Made by a program: the position numbers and the translations under genes
Assembly: GCF_027595985.1 (NCBI RefSeq)
Contig: NC_073312.1
Location: 12,219,995-12,283,994, forward strand
Direction of reading: 5' to 3'
Origin: Sorex araneus
Taxonomy: Eukaryota; Chordata; Mammalia; Eulipotyphla; Soricidae
DNA: 64,000 nt
The notes under the pieces: generated by a model
Told to the model about the DNA's origin: nothing
Database searches by the model: none
Seen by the model: the letters and a program-made list of their open reading frames with translations, nothing else
Part shown: positions 1-10,559 of the stretch, piece after piece
Position numbering within the stretch: position 1 is the stretch's first letter
How the letters are laid out: every line of letters begins with the position of its first letter

Positions 1-104
1 ATGCCAAAAACAGTAACAACAAATCTCACAATGGAGACGTTACTGGTGCCCACTCGAACAAATTGATGAGCAACAGGATGACAGTGATACAGTGATAACC
101 CTAA
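1..104 (+). repeat. SINE-B, 3' part (cut by window edge)
   Basis: Starts inside the SINE-B body at ATGCCAAAAACAGTAACAAC, continues through GTTACTGGTGCC, and ends in GACAGTGATACAGTGATA without a poly-A tail. The tRNA-like head would be left of the window. Confidence 0.8.
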
Positions 105-412
105 AAGAATGAGTAGCTTATGTAACCATGGACCGTTACTGGAAACTATTTACTATCGCCTGACCCTAGACACTTGCCAAAACACCTTTGTTTGGTATTC
201 TAGGTAAGTTTTTTCTGAAACAATCAGGCACGAACTGCTTATGTAATCAAACCCTATTGCTGCCTGAAGTCGGGGTCACTATCAAGAGACCCCTCTGTGG
301 GCGAGAGAGTTGACCGCAGTGTACCGGAATTAAACTCCTGCTGCTTTTGCATTATGGTGTTCGTGTCTCTGTCCGTCTTGCTGCGTGGGAGCCCAGAAGC
401 CCGGGCTTAACA
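105..412 (+). mobile_element. Possible solo LTR of an endogenous retrovirus
   Basis: LTR-like layout: a polyadenylation signal variant ATTAAA at 329-334 is followed by a T- and GTGTCT-rich stretch like a U5 region, ending in ...GGGCTTAACA at 412. The left end is not fixed because it abuts the SINE-B tail. No internal retroviral coding sequence follows. Recognition is by organisation only. Confidence 0.4.
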
Positions 413-1026
413 ATCCCCACGGGTGTTTCAGTGCTCCCCAAACAAAAACCCAACGGCAACAAAAAAAACCCAAGATTACTAAGTATGAAATACTAAATTT
501 TAAAAGAATTATCACTTGACACATCTTACAGCCATTGCAGCTACTCAGAACAAAAAGGGATTTGCCTGAAACGGGAATGTTCATAAAAACGTGATTAAGT
601 GCTGAAAGGAATGCACTTGCACTGCTAGCGGGTGATAACGCTCAACCTGCTTCATCTGCTGCAGAGAACCGAGAAGCCGAGATCTGGCCCAGGCAGGAGG
701 CCCACCTGGCAGCAGAGGCACCTGCAGCCAACGGAACCAGGAGGGCCCGCCAGAGCCTGCCAAGCGCCCGTGCCCTCATCAGAGTAACTGCAAAGCCCGG
801 TGGAAGGACAGACGTCAGGGTGCGGGGAAGCCACCCTCTCCTCTGAAGGCCACAACAGGAGCCTACATCCTCCCGTACGGAAAGGGGTCACCGTTACGCC
901 AGATTTCAAGCCAACCTTGCCACCCAACCAAGGTAGGACACCGCCCCGCTGTCCCCGGCCAGGGCTGTCGACAGGTCACGGGGAGATGAAGCGAGACGGA
1001 CGGTCACATTCACCAGCTGCACTCAC
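413..1026. other. TRUB1 intron 5, repeat-poor stretch
   Basis: No repeat or gene recognised. The right part (about 700-1000) is moderately GC-rich but shows no splice-bounded frame matching a known protein. Confidence 0.5.
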
Positions 1027-1099
1027 AGAGGCGGGACTTGCATGATATTCCCCGTGAACTTCTGCAGAATGCCTTCGATATCTTCCTGCGTGATTTTAT
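1027..1099 (-). CDS. TRUB1: TRUB1 exon 5
   Basis: On the minus strand the exon begins after TTTTTGGCAG and ends before GTGAGT. It completes the Asp codon split with exon 4 and encodes residues 168-191 ([20 protein letters not shown] then Q-V-P-P), leaving two bases (CT) of a Leu codon. This is the conserved TruB block F-x-G-x-I-x-Q-x-P-P that precedes the Y-S-A-x-K motif expected in the next exon. It is 73 nt long with strong splice sites. Confidence 0.96.
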
Positions 1100-1227
1100 C
1101 TGCCAAAAATGATTTGAAGATGTGACACGAAAACAATCACATAAATCATTGTGCTATTTTCACAGTACCAAAGCTTTGAAAATTGATTTAAAATTTTTCC
1201 CAACAAAGCAGTGCCGGGGTGGGAAGG

Positions 1228-1314
1228 GGGGGCGGGGGTCTCGGCACTGAACTCAGGGCCTCACACATGCTGAGAATGCGCTCTACCACTGGAGCCGTTT
1301 CCCGGCCTCTAGAT
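1228..1314 (-). repeat. Older tRNA-like SINE fragment
   Basis: Reads (reverse) as GGCCGGGAAACGGCTCCAGT..., with GAACTCAGGGCCTCACACATGCTGAGAATGCGCTCTACCACTG on the plus strand given in pieces: the A-box-like and B-box-like halves of a tRNA-Ala/ID-like SINE. It differs from SINE-A and SINE-B and is more diverged. Confidence 0.55.
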
Positions 1315-1317
1315 GTA

Positions 1318-1321
<4 letters not shown>

Positions 1322-1374
<53 letters not shown>
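1322..1374. repeat. (GT)n microsatellite
   Basis: About 25 GT units followed by a short ATT run, in TRUB1 intron 4 next to the tail of an old SINE. Confidence 0.95.
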
Positions 1375-1430
1375 TATTATTATCATCCAAATCTTGCCTT
1401 GTGGAGATGCATGAAAATACATTCATGAGA

Positions 1431-1624
1431 GGGGCTGGAGTGATAGCACAGTGGGTTGGGCATTTGCCTTGCATGCGGCCGACCTGGGCCCAATTCCCAG
1501 CATCCCATATGGTCCCCTGAGCACCGCCAGGAGTAATTCCTGAATGCAGAGCCAGGAGTAACCCCTGTGCATCGCCAGGTGTGACCCAAAAAGCAAAAAA
1601 CAAACAAACAAAAAAACAAAACCC
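1431..1624 (+). mobile_element. SINE-A, full length with target duplication
   Basis: Reference copy for SINE-A here: a tRNA-derived head GGGGCTGGAGTGATAGCACAG with Pol III A- and B-box positions, a body with CATATGGTCCCCTGAGCACC and GCAGAGCCAGGAGTAACCCC, then GTGTGACCCAAAAAGCAAAA and an A-rich tail. It is flanked by a perfect 12-bp target duplication ACATTCATGAGA at 1419-1430 and 1625-1636, so it is a fairly recent L1-type retroposition. Confidence 0.92.
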
Positions 1625-1777
1625 ACATTCATGAGAAAGGATAAAAATGTTTAATTGCTCAAAATTAAAGAAAAAATTCTCTTTGCTTCAATCTTTTTCC
1701 TCTAACAAAAAGAATTCCTTCATCTTATATGTACTCAAGTCCCGAAAGAAAGGTTGCATAAGCTATAGAGATGGCGC

Positions 1778-1950
1778 TGAGGGGACCAGAAGTGATGGGA
1801 TGAGGGGTTAAGTAAGCACTTGCCCTGCACGCAGCGGAGCCGAGTTCTATCTCCGCACACATACAGTCCTGGCACTGCCGGGAGTCATTCCTAAGCAGAG
1901 CCAGGAGTAGCCCCTGAGCACTAGCTGGGATGGCCTAAAAAAAAATCTAT
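1778..1950 (+). mobile_element. SINE-A, diverged
   Basis: Recognisable in GCACTTGCCCTGCACGCAG, GGAGTCATTCCTAAGCAGAG and CCCCTGAGCACTAGCTGGGA, ending in a short A-run. The head is eroded. Confidence 0.75.
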
Positions 1951-1962
1951 TTTTAAATAAAT

Positions 1963-2135
1963 GGGGGTCGAGAGAGAGTACAGGGGTCGAGGCACTTGGT
2001 CTTGCATGCAGTAGGCATTAGTTCAATCCTTGGCACCACGTATGATCTCCTGAGCACTGCCAGGAGTGACCCCTGAGCACAGAGCAGGAGTAAGCCCTAA
2101 GCACCAGTGGGCATGGTTCAAAAATAACAACAACA
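1963..2135 (+). mobile_element. SINE-A, diverged
   Basis: The body is clear (GATCTCCTGAGCACTGCCAG, CACAGAGCAGGAGTAAGCCC). The head has a GA-rich replacement of the usual GGAGCGATAGCACAG. Tail is (AAC)n-like. Confidence 0.78.
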
Positions 2136-3400
2136 AACGAACTGATCAGAAAGTAGAAAAATGTGCATAAATTATATCCTAAATTTCTCCAGGCATCAAA
2201 GACTACAAATAATGCAGTAGCAAAGATTTTCAAGTATTAATCACCTTTACAATTTTACCTGATAGACCTCAAAACTATTCTATGGTGGGATATAAATTTT
2301 TATATATTCCCACTCAATTCTGCCTGCAAGAAAAGTTTGATCTATCATTTTCCTTTTCTTCTCTGCTCCTGGAATTTATCTGTCTTTTAAGTAAACACTC
2401 AGTCAGAATCTGACTTGTGTCCCAAAAGAAAATCAATTAAAAAAAAAGAGTATTAATTACACAGCAAGGATAAGTAAGCATGATTACTGAGCATTTAAAA
2501 CAAATGATTTTCAAAAAATATTTTAAAAGATATAAAGCATATAATAATCAGTAGTATTACATTTTTTGGTATAGTACTCACAAAATGCTGTAATACTAAA
2601 GAATGATGCAACCTTAAAGAACAGTTTTAGTTAACAAAATGATACCTGTTCACATTCAATAATAAACTAAATGACAGGAATCCTCTTTAACTTATCTAGG
2701 ACACAGTCAATGGAAAGAAAGAACAATGTTTCTTTTTTCATTTTGCAGGAAATGAAAACTTTTGATTAAAACATTCATACATGTAGGCTATGTTTGATTG
2801 GAACTGAACTAAACACAAAACAAACACAAAACAAATTCATGCTCTTTGTGTTACTGTTAATATTATTAAACGTTTTTCTTATACTCAGGAAATATGGTTA
2901 TGACCATGTTAAAGGTGCTCATGTACAGTCACTGCACCCCAACACCCCCTAAGTGCCCCTGGCCCTCCACACACATGAGGTGTCCTCATTCACCTCCAGA
3001 ATAAAATCTGAAAGACAGAATGAAATACTGCACCCAGACATATTGTATCAGTACTGATACATATTGTATCAGTATCAATATGACGAGCCTGAACCTCAGT
3101 GAGGACTGGACCCTCCCAAGCTAAATGTAACCAAAAGACCCACATCTACTAGATTCAGAGAAGGCACTGCAGAACTCCACAACACTTCTCCAATTAAGAA
3201 CCAAAAAGGGCTCATGTCGGAGGGCTCGTTTGTTCATGCTCCTTTCAAACAGACTCAGCTCATGACGAAGACTCTGTGAGAAACGTCTTACTCTACTGCA
3301 GCACCAAAATTAACTAAGTGAATTCACCTAAGTCGTTCAAAACATCCAAAATCTGGACAGTCAAATCTTACCTCCATGCTGGTGAGTGCTGAAAGAAATG
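2136..3400. other. TRUB1 intron 4, AT-rich unique stretch
   Basis: No repeat family or gene recognised. A short direct repeat ATATTGTATCAGTA occurs near 3050-3080. Confidence 0.5.
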
Positions 3401-3404
3401 TCAT

Positions 3405-3560
3405 TATTGGGGTTCGGAGGAATAGGTAGGGGCCTGGAGCAAGCCTAAGGTCACGCGTTCAAGTCCCCAGAGTCCTTCATGCGCTGAGCCTTATCCTAGC
3501 ACTCCACTACCTGCAACCCCAGCACCTGGGGTAATATAAGCGCCACGAAACTGGGTGTAA
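3405..3560 (+). repeat. Very old SINE-like fragment
   Basis: A GGTTCGGAGGAATAGGTAGG head and GTTCAAGTCCCCAGAGTCC B-box-like region suggest an ancient tRNA-derived SINE. The body cannot be aligned by eye with SINE-A. Confidence 0.3.
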
Positions 3561-3729
3561 CGTCCAGAGAACAGCAGAACTAAAGAGACGGCAAGTGGCC
3601 CCCTGGGGAGCACGTATGTTGGCACCCAAAGTAAAGGAGTGAATATGCTGGTTCACACTGCAGCCAAGTGTGCAAGCACACACAGGTGGGTGTGAGAGTC
3701 CAGGCAAGAAGTGATCCGGCATGCACACA

Positions 3730-4200
3730 AGGGAAGGTGGAGGGAGTAGGGAGGGAGGGGAAAGGAAGAAGGAAGGGAGGGAGAGAGGAAAGGAGGAAGG
3801 AAGGAGAGAAGGAGAGGGGAAGAAGGAAGGAAGGAAGGAAGGAAGGAAGGAAGGAAGGAAGGAAGGAAGGAAGGAAGGAAGGAAGGAAGGAAGGAAGGAA
3901 GGAAGGAAGGAAGCAGGAAGGCAGGAAGGCAAAAAGGAAGGAAGGAAGGAAAAGAGGAAGGAAGGAAGGAAGGAAGGAAGGAAGGAAGGAAGGAAGGAAG
4001 GAAGGAAGGAAGGAAGGAAGCAGGAAGGCAGGAAGGAAGCAGGAAGGCAGGAAGGCAAAAAGGAAGGAAGGAAGGAAAAGAGGAAGGAAGGAAGGAAGGA
4101 AGGAAGGAAGGAAGGAAGGAAGGAAGGAAGGAAGGAAGGAAGGAAGGAAGGAAGGAAGGAGGGAGGGAGGGAGGGAGGGAGGGAGGGAGGCTGACAGGCA
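3730..4200. repeat. (GGAA)n purine array
   Basis: About 470 bp of almost pure purine on the plus strand, mainly GGAA, broken by GCAGGAAGGCAGGAAGGCAA blocks that recur at about 3913, 4019 and 4035-4060, and ending in GGGA units and CAGG units. The recurrence of the same interruption suggests that a larger unit was duplicated. In TRUB1 pre-mRNA this reads as UUCC repeats. Confidence 0.97.
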
Positions 4201-4215
4201 GACAGGCAGGCAGGC

Positions 4216-5110
4216 CATTGTTGATGAAATTCCAAGCGCTCTGATGCAGCAGAATAAGAGCATCAGCTTTCTAGATGTGCAAGGCCCTGGCTGTCACTGA
4301 TTCCTCTCCAGGAACGAAGCTTTCCCCTGTCCTGCTCCCTCAGTGTCTCTCTGCAGAGTCTCCCAGACCAGATGTGGCTACACTCAGGCAGGGATGATGA
4401 CTGCAGGCCATTCTGCCATAAATCACACACAAGTTCTAGGTACCAGTTAGGTACCAGTTCCGTGTCTCACCGAAGAAATTCTAAACTCCGGAAACGCGAG
4501 ACAGCTTTTGCCTCCCACGATGTGTATGCAGTTACGGCGGCACTGAGACATTCTGGCTGAATTTAATTTTGCTGAAGAATAACGGAATCTCAAGGTCAAA
4601 GAGACATTTGAAAGTCACATGGGCCATTCGCCCATCTGATGTGTGCATTACCAGAGAGAGCCTCTGCAGCAAGTTATTTTGCAACATGGTACTCCAGAAT
4701 AAAAGGGAGTATTCATTAAGCAGTGAAGCCTGTGTCTAAAACATTTCAGTCCAATCCAAGTAATAGTGATTATCTCTGTAAGATGAACTACCATTTCAGA
4801 ATTTAAAAAGAAATGGAGAATAAAAGGGCAAAAGGCAAGGGATTCAATAAGCAGCCCGAGACAAATACTTGGGGAAAGAGGAGGGGTTTGATAGAGGTGC
4901 CACGGGACTTGGTTAATTATTTTTTTCTGTTCAGCAAATAATTATCAATGTGACCGTATTTGTTTTAAATTAATTTTTAAACTCTCATAATAAAATATAT
5001 ATAAGATCGCTTTACATGCTGTTATTTGTTTAAAATCTATTGAGTCTTCCAGAGAACTTCCAGTAAGATATTTGGTACCTCATTAAACTCCGTTGTAAAC
5101 ACAGGATGGC
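4216..5110. other. TRUB1 intron 4, unique stretch
   Basis: No repeat or gene recognised. AT-rich toward the right. Confidence 0.5.
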
Positions 5111-5114
5111 AGGG

Positions 5115-5275
5115 CGGGGGAGATGAGGGCTCAGAACCAGAGCATACGCCTGGCATGTGTGAGGCTGCTAATTCAATGCCTGGCACTCTGTGCCCACTGA
5201 CATCAACCCTGGTGACCCCGAGCACTAAACTGTCAGCCTGGCATTGCCCCCAAGAGCTGTGATCTTCTATTTAAA
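5115..5275 (+). repeat. Old SINE-A-like copy
   Basis: GCCTGGCATGTGTGAGGCTG followed by TTCAATGCCTGGCACTC and CCCCGAGCACTAAACTG gives the SINE-A order in degraded form. Confidence 0.5.
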
Positions 5276-5299
5276 AATCAGCTAAACACAAGGAAACAA

Positions 5300-5450
5300 A
5301 AAGGCTCGGGAAATAATACAGGGATGAAGGTTCATGTCGTGCACGTGGTCACCACCAGCTCCATCTCCAGCAGCACGTGGCCTCTGAGCCTCACTGGCGT
5401 CCAGTCCAGGGCCCCGAACAAAGCCCAGGATGGTCCAGGTGCCTGAGCAC
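5300..5450 (+). repeat. Old SINE-A-like copy
   Basis: GGCTCGGGAAATAATACAGG head-like start, then CAGCTCCATCTCCAGCAGCA and GAGCC-rich body. Strongly degraded. Confidence 0.4.
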
Positions 5451-5555
5451 AACTGTTTCCTCGGGTCTTTGCTTTCTGATGATTTACTGAGCTGGACTTT
5501 TATGGCTTATTCATTTTATTTGTGTAATACTTTAAATAAACAATTTAATTTATAT

Positions 5556-5790
5556 GGAAGAGCCTGGCAAGCTCCTCGTGGTGTATTCGAGACGCCAAAA
5601 ACAGTAACAATGATGGGTCTCATTCCCCTGACCCTGAAAGAGCCTCCAATGGGGCACCGCTGGGAAGGATGAGTAAAGAGAGGCTGCTAAAATCTCAGGG
5701 CTAGGACAAATAGAGACGTTACTGGTGCCTGCTCGAGCAAATTTGATGAACAACGGGATGACAGTGATACAGTGATACAATACTTTATCA
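5556..5790 (+). mobile_element. SINE-B, long form, 5' truncated
   Basis: Begins in the body at AGAGCCTGGCAAGCTCC and has GCCAAAAACAGTAACAATGA. It then has about 90 bases absent from the common form (from GGGTCTCATTCCCCTGACCC to GCTAGGACAAATAGAGAC) before rejoining at GTTACTGGTGCC. It ends in GACAGTGATACAGTGATACA. Confidence 0.82.
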
Positions 5791-5949
5791 TTTTGGAAAG
5801 TTTCAACACAAACAAAAGTCACCCTTAGCATCCAGACACCCACCTCCATGTTAACCAGCGTAAGTGTGTGTCCTAACTGTTGAAACTGAGAGAGAGGCAA
5901 AGGCAGTGCCATGACAGGCTCAGCACAGATACCAGGAATTGAGTCATGA

Positions 5950-6335
5950 TTCCCCTGAAGTGAGAGAGCCATGGTGAGGTCAACTAAGGGTTCCCAATCA
6001 GATGCAGGTAGGGAAGCCCTCCTGTATAGCCCTTATGTAACGCTTATGCAACTCTTATGTAACTCCGACTTGTAAGGAATGAGCTAAGTACAAGTAGTGG
6101 AAAGCCCCTCAGACTGCGGCCAAAAGGGTGGTCCGCAGAAAGTCCCTGTTATATAATGTTATGGTATAAAAAGCCCCTCACTTTCGAGACTTGGGGCTGC
6201 TCGTTCCAAGAAGGCTGCCACTGTGTCGAGGAGCTGGACGAGGGCCCGAGCTGAGCCAGCCAATAAAGACCCTTTGCTTATTGCACTGCAACTTGTCCTC
6301 GTGTGATTCCTCTGGGGAGATCTCGGCCCGGTTCA
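5950..6335 (+). mobile_element. Solo LTR of an endogenous retrovirus
   Basis: Complete LTR signal order on the plus strand: a U3-like part with three CTTATGTAAC/CTTATGCAAC repeats (6032-6063), a TATA box GGTATAAAAAGCC at 6163-6175, an AATAAA signal at 6262-6267, a T-rich R/U5 part, and an end at ...GGCCCGGTTCA (6335). The left end could be anywhere from about 5950 to 6023. No primer-binding site or gag/pol/env sequence follows, so it is a solo LTR, probably of a gammaretrovirus-like element. Confidence 0.72.
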
Positions 6336-7050
6336 ATGAAACCACAGACTGCTCAGTTTGACTCTTCAGCTCCTACCGAGTCCCTCCCTTTAGACCAACA
6401 TGTACCTGAACATCCTCCCATTGTGGCAATATCGAATCTTTCCTTCCAGAATCCTTCCCTTCCCTTCCCCCAAGACCTCCAAGAGTAATAGTAGGGGGAA
6501 GAAAAAAAAATTTTCCCATGGCAGGACGAGCTGATCCACATTTCCATCAGCCGGGGACACCATGGCCCTGAGGCCCGAGCACACTGGGGAACAGCTGAGC
6601 CCAGTGACACCACATGACGCTAACACCAGGATGTGGGTGAGGAAAGCAGCAACACCGAGGAAGATGCTTCACCTTCTACCTCCCCACAGATCTCTGGGCA
6701 TCTGGGCAACAGGTATCCACTGCTGGGTTCACTGACTCGCCCACTAAATGTTTTATTCTACATCCTGCCCATTGTTGCAAGACCCAAACAGTCTCAGCCC
6801 CACAGCTTAGGGATTCATATACCAACCGTGAAAAATACAGGAAAGGGCCCATTGCCACAGTTTTGGCTTTGAGTCTGAAGTAGACTTCCAATTTCTCTGA
6901 GTTAATTCACAGCTATCTGGAGCCACAGCTAAGTACAGTACTTCTCCAGACAGGGCAGAATTAGTTCAGAACATTCATTTGCCATTTACTGTGTATTGCC
7001 TAAATTCAGTTAAATGTTAGTAGCTGGCGACAGGTCAAATGAGAACTGCA
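6336..7050. other. TRUB1 intron 4, unique stretch
   Basis: No repeat or gene recognised. Confidence 0.45.
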
Positions 7051-7053
7051 TTT

Positions 7054-7140
7054 TGGGCTGGGTATGTGGCTCAGTGGTAGTGCCCTGCATGCACGAAAGC
7101 TGGTAGCAGTCCCCAGCAACACCGAGACATGCACGAACTG
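7054..7140 (+). repeat. Older tRNA-like SINE
   Basis: GGGCTGGGTATGTGGCTCAG TGGTAGTGCC with CTGCATGCACGAAAGC: head of the older tRNA-Ala/ID-like family. No SINE-A or SINE-B body follows. Confidence 0.6.
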
Positions 7141-7567
7141 CATTTTTTTATGTTCTAACAACTGGGAAGAGCAGCAATGGCCCAGGAATTTTAGACATTG
7201 TGCAGTGTGCAGGACGATGGAGCACGGGGTCCCCAAAGTGGCACTGCAGCTGCCCGGAGGGTGCTGCAATGGTGGGGAGCACGGGAGGGGAGCAGGGCAG
7301 GAGTTATACATGCGACTGGAAGGCTTTTCCCTGTTCGTTTGCATAGAGAAGATGGATTTCCAAGAGATCACAGGGCTTTGGTTTTGTTTTCTGAAAAGGG
7401 GCCATAGGCCGAAATAAGCTTGGGGTCCTCTAATGAAGCCCAGTGAAGAACTGTCCACTGAACACAGGCCTTTCAGATGCTGACGAGATACTTTCATGGT
7501 GGAAAGTCGACTTAGTATTACCTGGTGCTACACTCAATTTCACTTAAGCACACAGTGTTAAATATTT

Positions 7568-7821
7568 TTATTTCATAACTGTATCACTGTATCACCGTCA
7601 TCCTGTTGCTCATCGATTTGCTCAAGTGGCAGCACAGCTGGTAGGGCGTTTTCCTTGCACGAGGCCAACCTAGGTTCGATTCCTCCACCCCTCTTAGAGA
7701 GCCTGGCAAGCTACCGAGAGTATCTCGCCCGCACGGCAGAGCCTGGCAAGCTAGCCATGGCATATTCGATGTGCCAAAAACAGTAACAACAAGACTGACA
7801 ATGTAGACTTATTTCATAACT
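7568..7821. mobile_element. SINE-B with inverted 5' part inside one target duplication
   Basis: 7581-7626 is the 3' end of a SINE-B on the minus strand (reverse of GAGCAAATCGATGAGCAACA GGATGAC...). Directly after it, 7627-7808 is the head and most of the body on the plus strand, ending at ACAATGTAGAC. About 14 body bases (around GTTACTGGTGCC) are missing at the junction and about 13 bases are missing from the head. The whole is flanked by a perfect 13-bp duplication TTATTTCATAACT at 7568-7580 and 7809-7821, so it arose as one insertion on the minus strand with its 5' part inverted. Confidence 0.88.
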
Positions 7822-8164
7822 AAAAGTAATAAATACTTTTTTTATACATAAGCTGAACTGGGGTTTTGTGGTTACTGTGGCTGTTTCACTGGTGTTGAAT
7901 CTGCTGGTGCTGAGTCATCTCAGAGCACATGCCTCCAGGTATGTGTGCATGCTGCCGTCACAGCAGCCCCTCGTGTAGGCGTCATGATACGTCCCTGAGA
8001 TGTTCTTTGCAGGCTCAGTCCAGGCAGGCTTACTTACGGGTGTGCTACTGTACCATAAGTCATCTTGATTTCTTCCTACTTTTCATTAACTACACTGTAT
8101 TGGTGTCTTGGGAATATGTAGGTAGAGAAGTTAATCTCTGAATTGTATTTCAGGGGAGTCTGTG

Positions 8165-9440
8165 AATCTGCAACAAAGGAGCCAAGTACACCAAGTGGAG
8201 CCAGGAGAGTCTTCAACAAATGGTGTCAGGAAAACTGGATTGAAATTGGAACCGTGTCTCACACCATTCACAAAAAGTAACTCGGAGTAGATGAAAGACC
8301 TGGAGATTAGACCAGGGTACGCAAACTATGTGGGAGAAAACAGGCTGCACTCGCCAGGAAAAGGGCTCACAGGCTCCTGCTCTCTATGTGCCGACCACAG
8401 AAGCAGAAAACAAGAAAGCAAACGGGATGACATCAAATTAAAAAGGGTTAGCGTGGCAAAATAAACTCAAGCTAAAATCAAAAGGCACACTACTGAGTGA
8501 GAGAAAATAGCCACGTGCAATACATCAGATAAAGCGCTGATAACCTAGATTTATAAAGCACTCACAACGCTCAACCAATAACCAAGAAACCAATTAAAAA
8601 TCCAATAACCCCGTCCAAAAGTGGGGAGAGGAGAGGAACAGACACTTCCTCGGGGAAGACACAAGGAGCGTTAGTAGGCATATGAGAAAGAGCTCATCGT
8701 CACATATTGTTATAGAAATGCAAATCAAAGTAGCAGTGAGAAATCATCTTACACCTGTGAGCACGGCATATGTCAAAGCACCTGGAAAAAACCAGTGGTG
8801 GTGGTGGAATGCGGTGAGAAAGGAACCCGTGCTCACTGCCCGTGGGAAGGTCACGTGGTCCCACCTCTCTGGAAAGCCACATGGAAATTCCTTGGAAAAA
8901 ATAAGAATGCGCCGTGCAAGCCAACAACAGATACCACCTCTTGGCACCAAGTCAAAAGGATATATGGGCATCTGCATTCACTGCAGCGCTTACCGCAATA
9001 GCCAAGAGAGGAAAACAACCCAAATGTCCCACCACTGGTGAATGGTCGAGAAGGTGGGGTATAATCACACGATGAAATGCCACATGGCAGTAAGAAAGGA
9101 TGATGCAACCTGCCGAGACAAGGATGGAGCTAGAGGGTCTCGCGCTGGGTGACGTCAGTCAGAAGGAAAGGGACAGACCCAGAACGATCGCTTTCCTCTG
9201 TGAGAGACAAAGAAACTCGGTATGGGAGCAACTAATGACCGAAGGCAAACTGGAGAGTCGGCCCACAGATCCGAGGTGGCCAGGGGTGTACAGGAGTTGG
9301 GAGGGTGGAGAGGAGGGACTTCTGGGACACCGGTGGACGAAAGGCGCACTCAGGTGCTGGGTACAGCGCAGGAACGATGTATAAACGAGATATGACTGAC
9401 AGCACTATTAATCACAGCAGCTTAATGAAATTCAGCTTGA
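8165..9440 (+). mobile_element. L1 LINE, 3' terminal region
   Basis: Matches the well-known mammalian L1 3' block: GAAATGCAAATCAAAGTAGC, ...ACACCTGTGAGCACGGC, GGTGGTGGAATGCGGTGAGA, CAATAGCCAAGAGAGGAAAA and GATGGAGCTAGAGGGTCTCG. It is 5' truncated, with frameshifts and stops, so it is not a live element. A diverged 3' UTR follows to about 9440. Confidence 0.85.
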
Positions 9441-9464
9441 AAGGGGAAAACATGAGTGCAGTTA

Positions 9465-9735
9465 AAGACCTTTAAAAGAGGAAGGTATGAAAGACAGAGA
9501 GAGACAGCCAGCCAGGCAGAGACAGAGAGACAGAGACAGACATAGAGAGACAGAGAATGAAAGAGCAAGGAGTGGCTGCCAGAGAGGCGGGTAGGAAGAG
9601 GGAGACTGGGGACACTGGTGGTGGGAAATGTGCATTACTGAAGGACGGTGTTGGAACGGGATATGACTGAAACCCATTCATAACAACTTGGTAACTGTAT
9701 CTCACTGTGATTCAATTAAAAAAATCATTTTTTTT
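9465..9735 (+). mobile_element. L1 3' UTR fragment
   Basis: GGTATGAAAGACAGAGAGAG then GACACTGGTGGTGGGAAATG, TTGGAACGGGATATGACTGA and ATCTCACTGTGATTCAATTA with an A-run: the L1 3' end seen repeatedly in this window. It is a second, adjacent copy after the longer L1. Confidence 0.75.
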
Positions 9736-10200
9736 AAAAAGGAAAGTATTAGAAAATAGCGGTTTTAAGCATCAGTATGAAGGCTCAGAAGGTGGAAAAT
9801 GCAGTTTTCCATTGACAGATGTTCCTTAGGACACAGGTTGTCTTACACCTAATTGTTGTCATCTTGGTAACTGCTGCCAGAACTTCAACCAATAATAAAC
9901 ATTTACTAATTCACTAACCAGCAAAAAAATGACAAAAAGCATGTTAATTAGCAAAACTATCAACTCTTTATTTTCTGGGACTACAAATACTGTTCAATAC
10001 ACTGTAAAGGGAACCAAAGAAAGTGACTTAGTGTCTTCATTTATTTCAAGGTTATAATCAAATAATTTTAACAATTCAGCTTTTTTAAAGGAGAAAAAAG
10101 CAATTATACAAATTAGGTTGCAAATTATACAGAACTTCTTCTTAATTCCCAAAAGCTTGAGAGCAGGAAGAAAGGGTAAGTTTATTTTTTAATTTTTTAA
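9736..10200. other. TRUB1 intron 4, AT-rich stretch
   Basis: Nothing recognised. Confidence 0.4.
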
Positions 10201-10220
10201 ATTTTTATTTATTTATTTAT

Positions 10221-10386
10221 TTGCTTTTTGGGTCATACCTGGCGATGCACAGGGGTTACTCCTGGCTCTGCACTCAGGAATTACCCCTGGCAGTGCTCAG
10301 GGGACCATATGGGATGCTGGGAATCGAACCCGGGTCGGCTGCATGCAAGGCAAACGCCCTACCTGCTGTGCTATCACTCTAGCACC
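10221..10386 (-). mobile_element. SINE-A, well preserved
   Basis: Full head and body in reverse orientation. The B box GTTCGATTC at 10321-10329 is intact and is in the sense orientation of the TRUB1 transcript. The poly-T side carries a (TTTA)n stretch at 10195-10220. Confidence 0.92.
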
Positions 10387-10559
10387 CAGGAAGGGTTTAA
10401 CATTTTCCTACCCTTTGTCCTCATCTAATGTCCTTTATTTAATGAACTGCACTGTCACATGATTACTTTTAAAGCCCAGAAATGCTCTGGAATATGAATA
10501 TGCTCTAGAAATCTCTGATGACCCCCTCCTGCCCTATACTTCTTTAATGTGGACATGTT

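Noticed and set aside
1431..1510. SINE heads as functional tRNA genes
   Set aside because: They retain Pol III box positions but lack complete cloverleaf pairing by eye and continue into SINE bodies.
3507..4300. Long open frames over 200 codons on both strands
   Set aside because: They are translations of the GGAA array (Pro-Ser-Phe-Leu or Lys-Glu-Gly-Arg repeats). A tetranucleotide array stays open in all frames when no stop arises.
8682..9041. 119-codon plus frame
   Set aside because: Part of the degraded L1 3' region, not a host gene.
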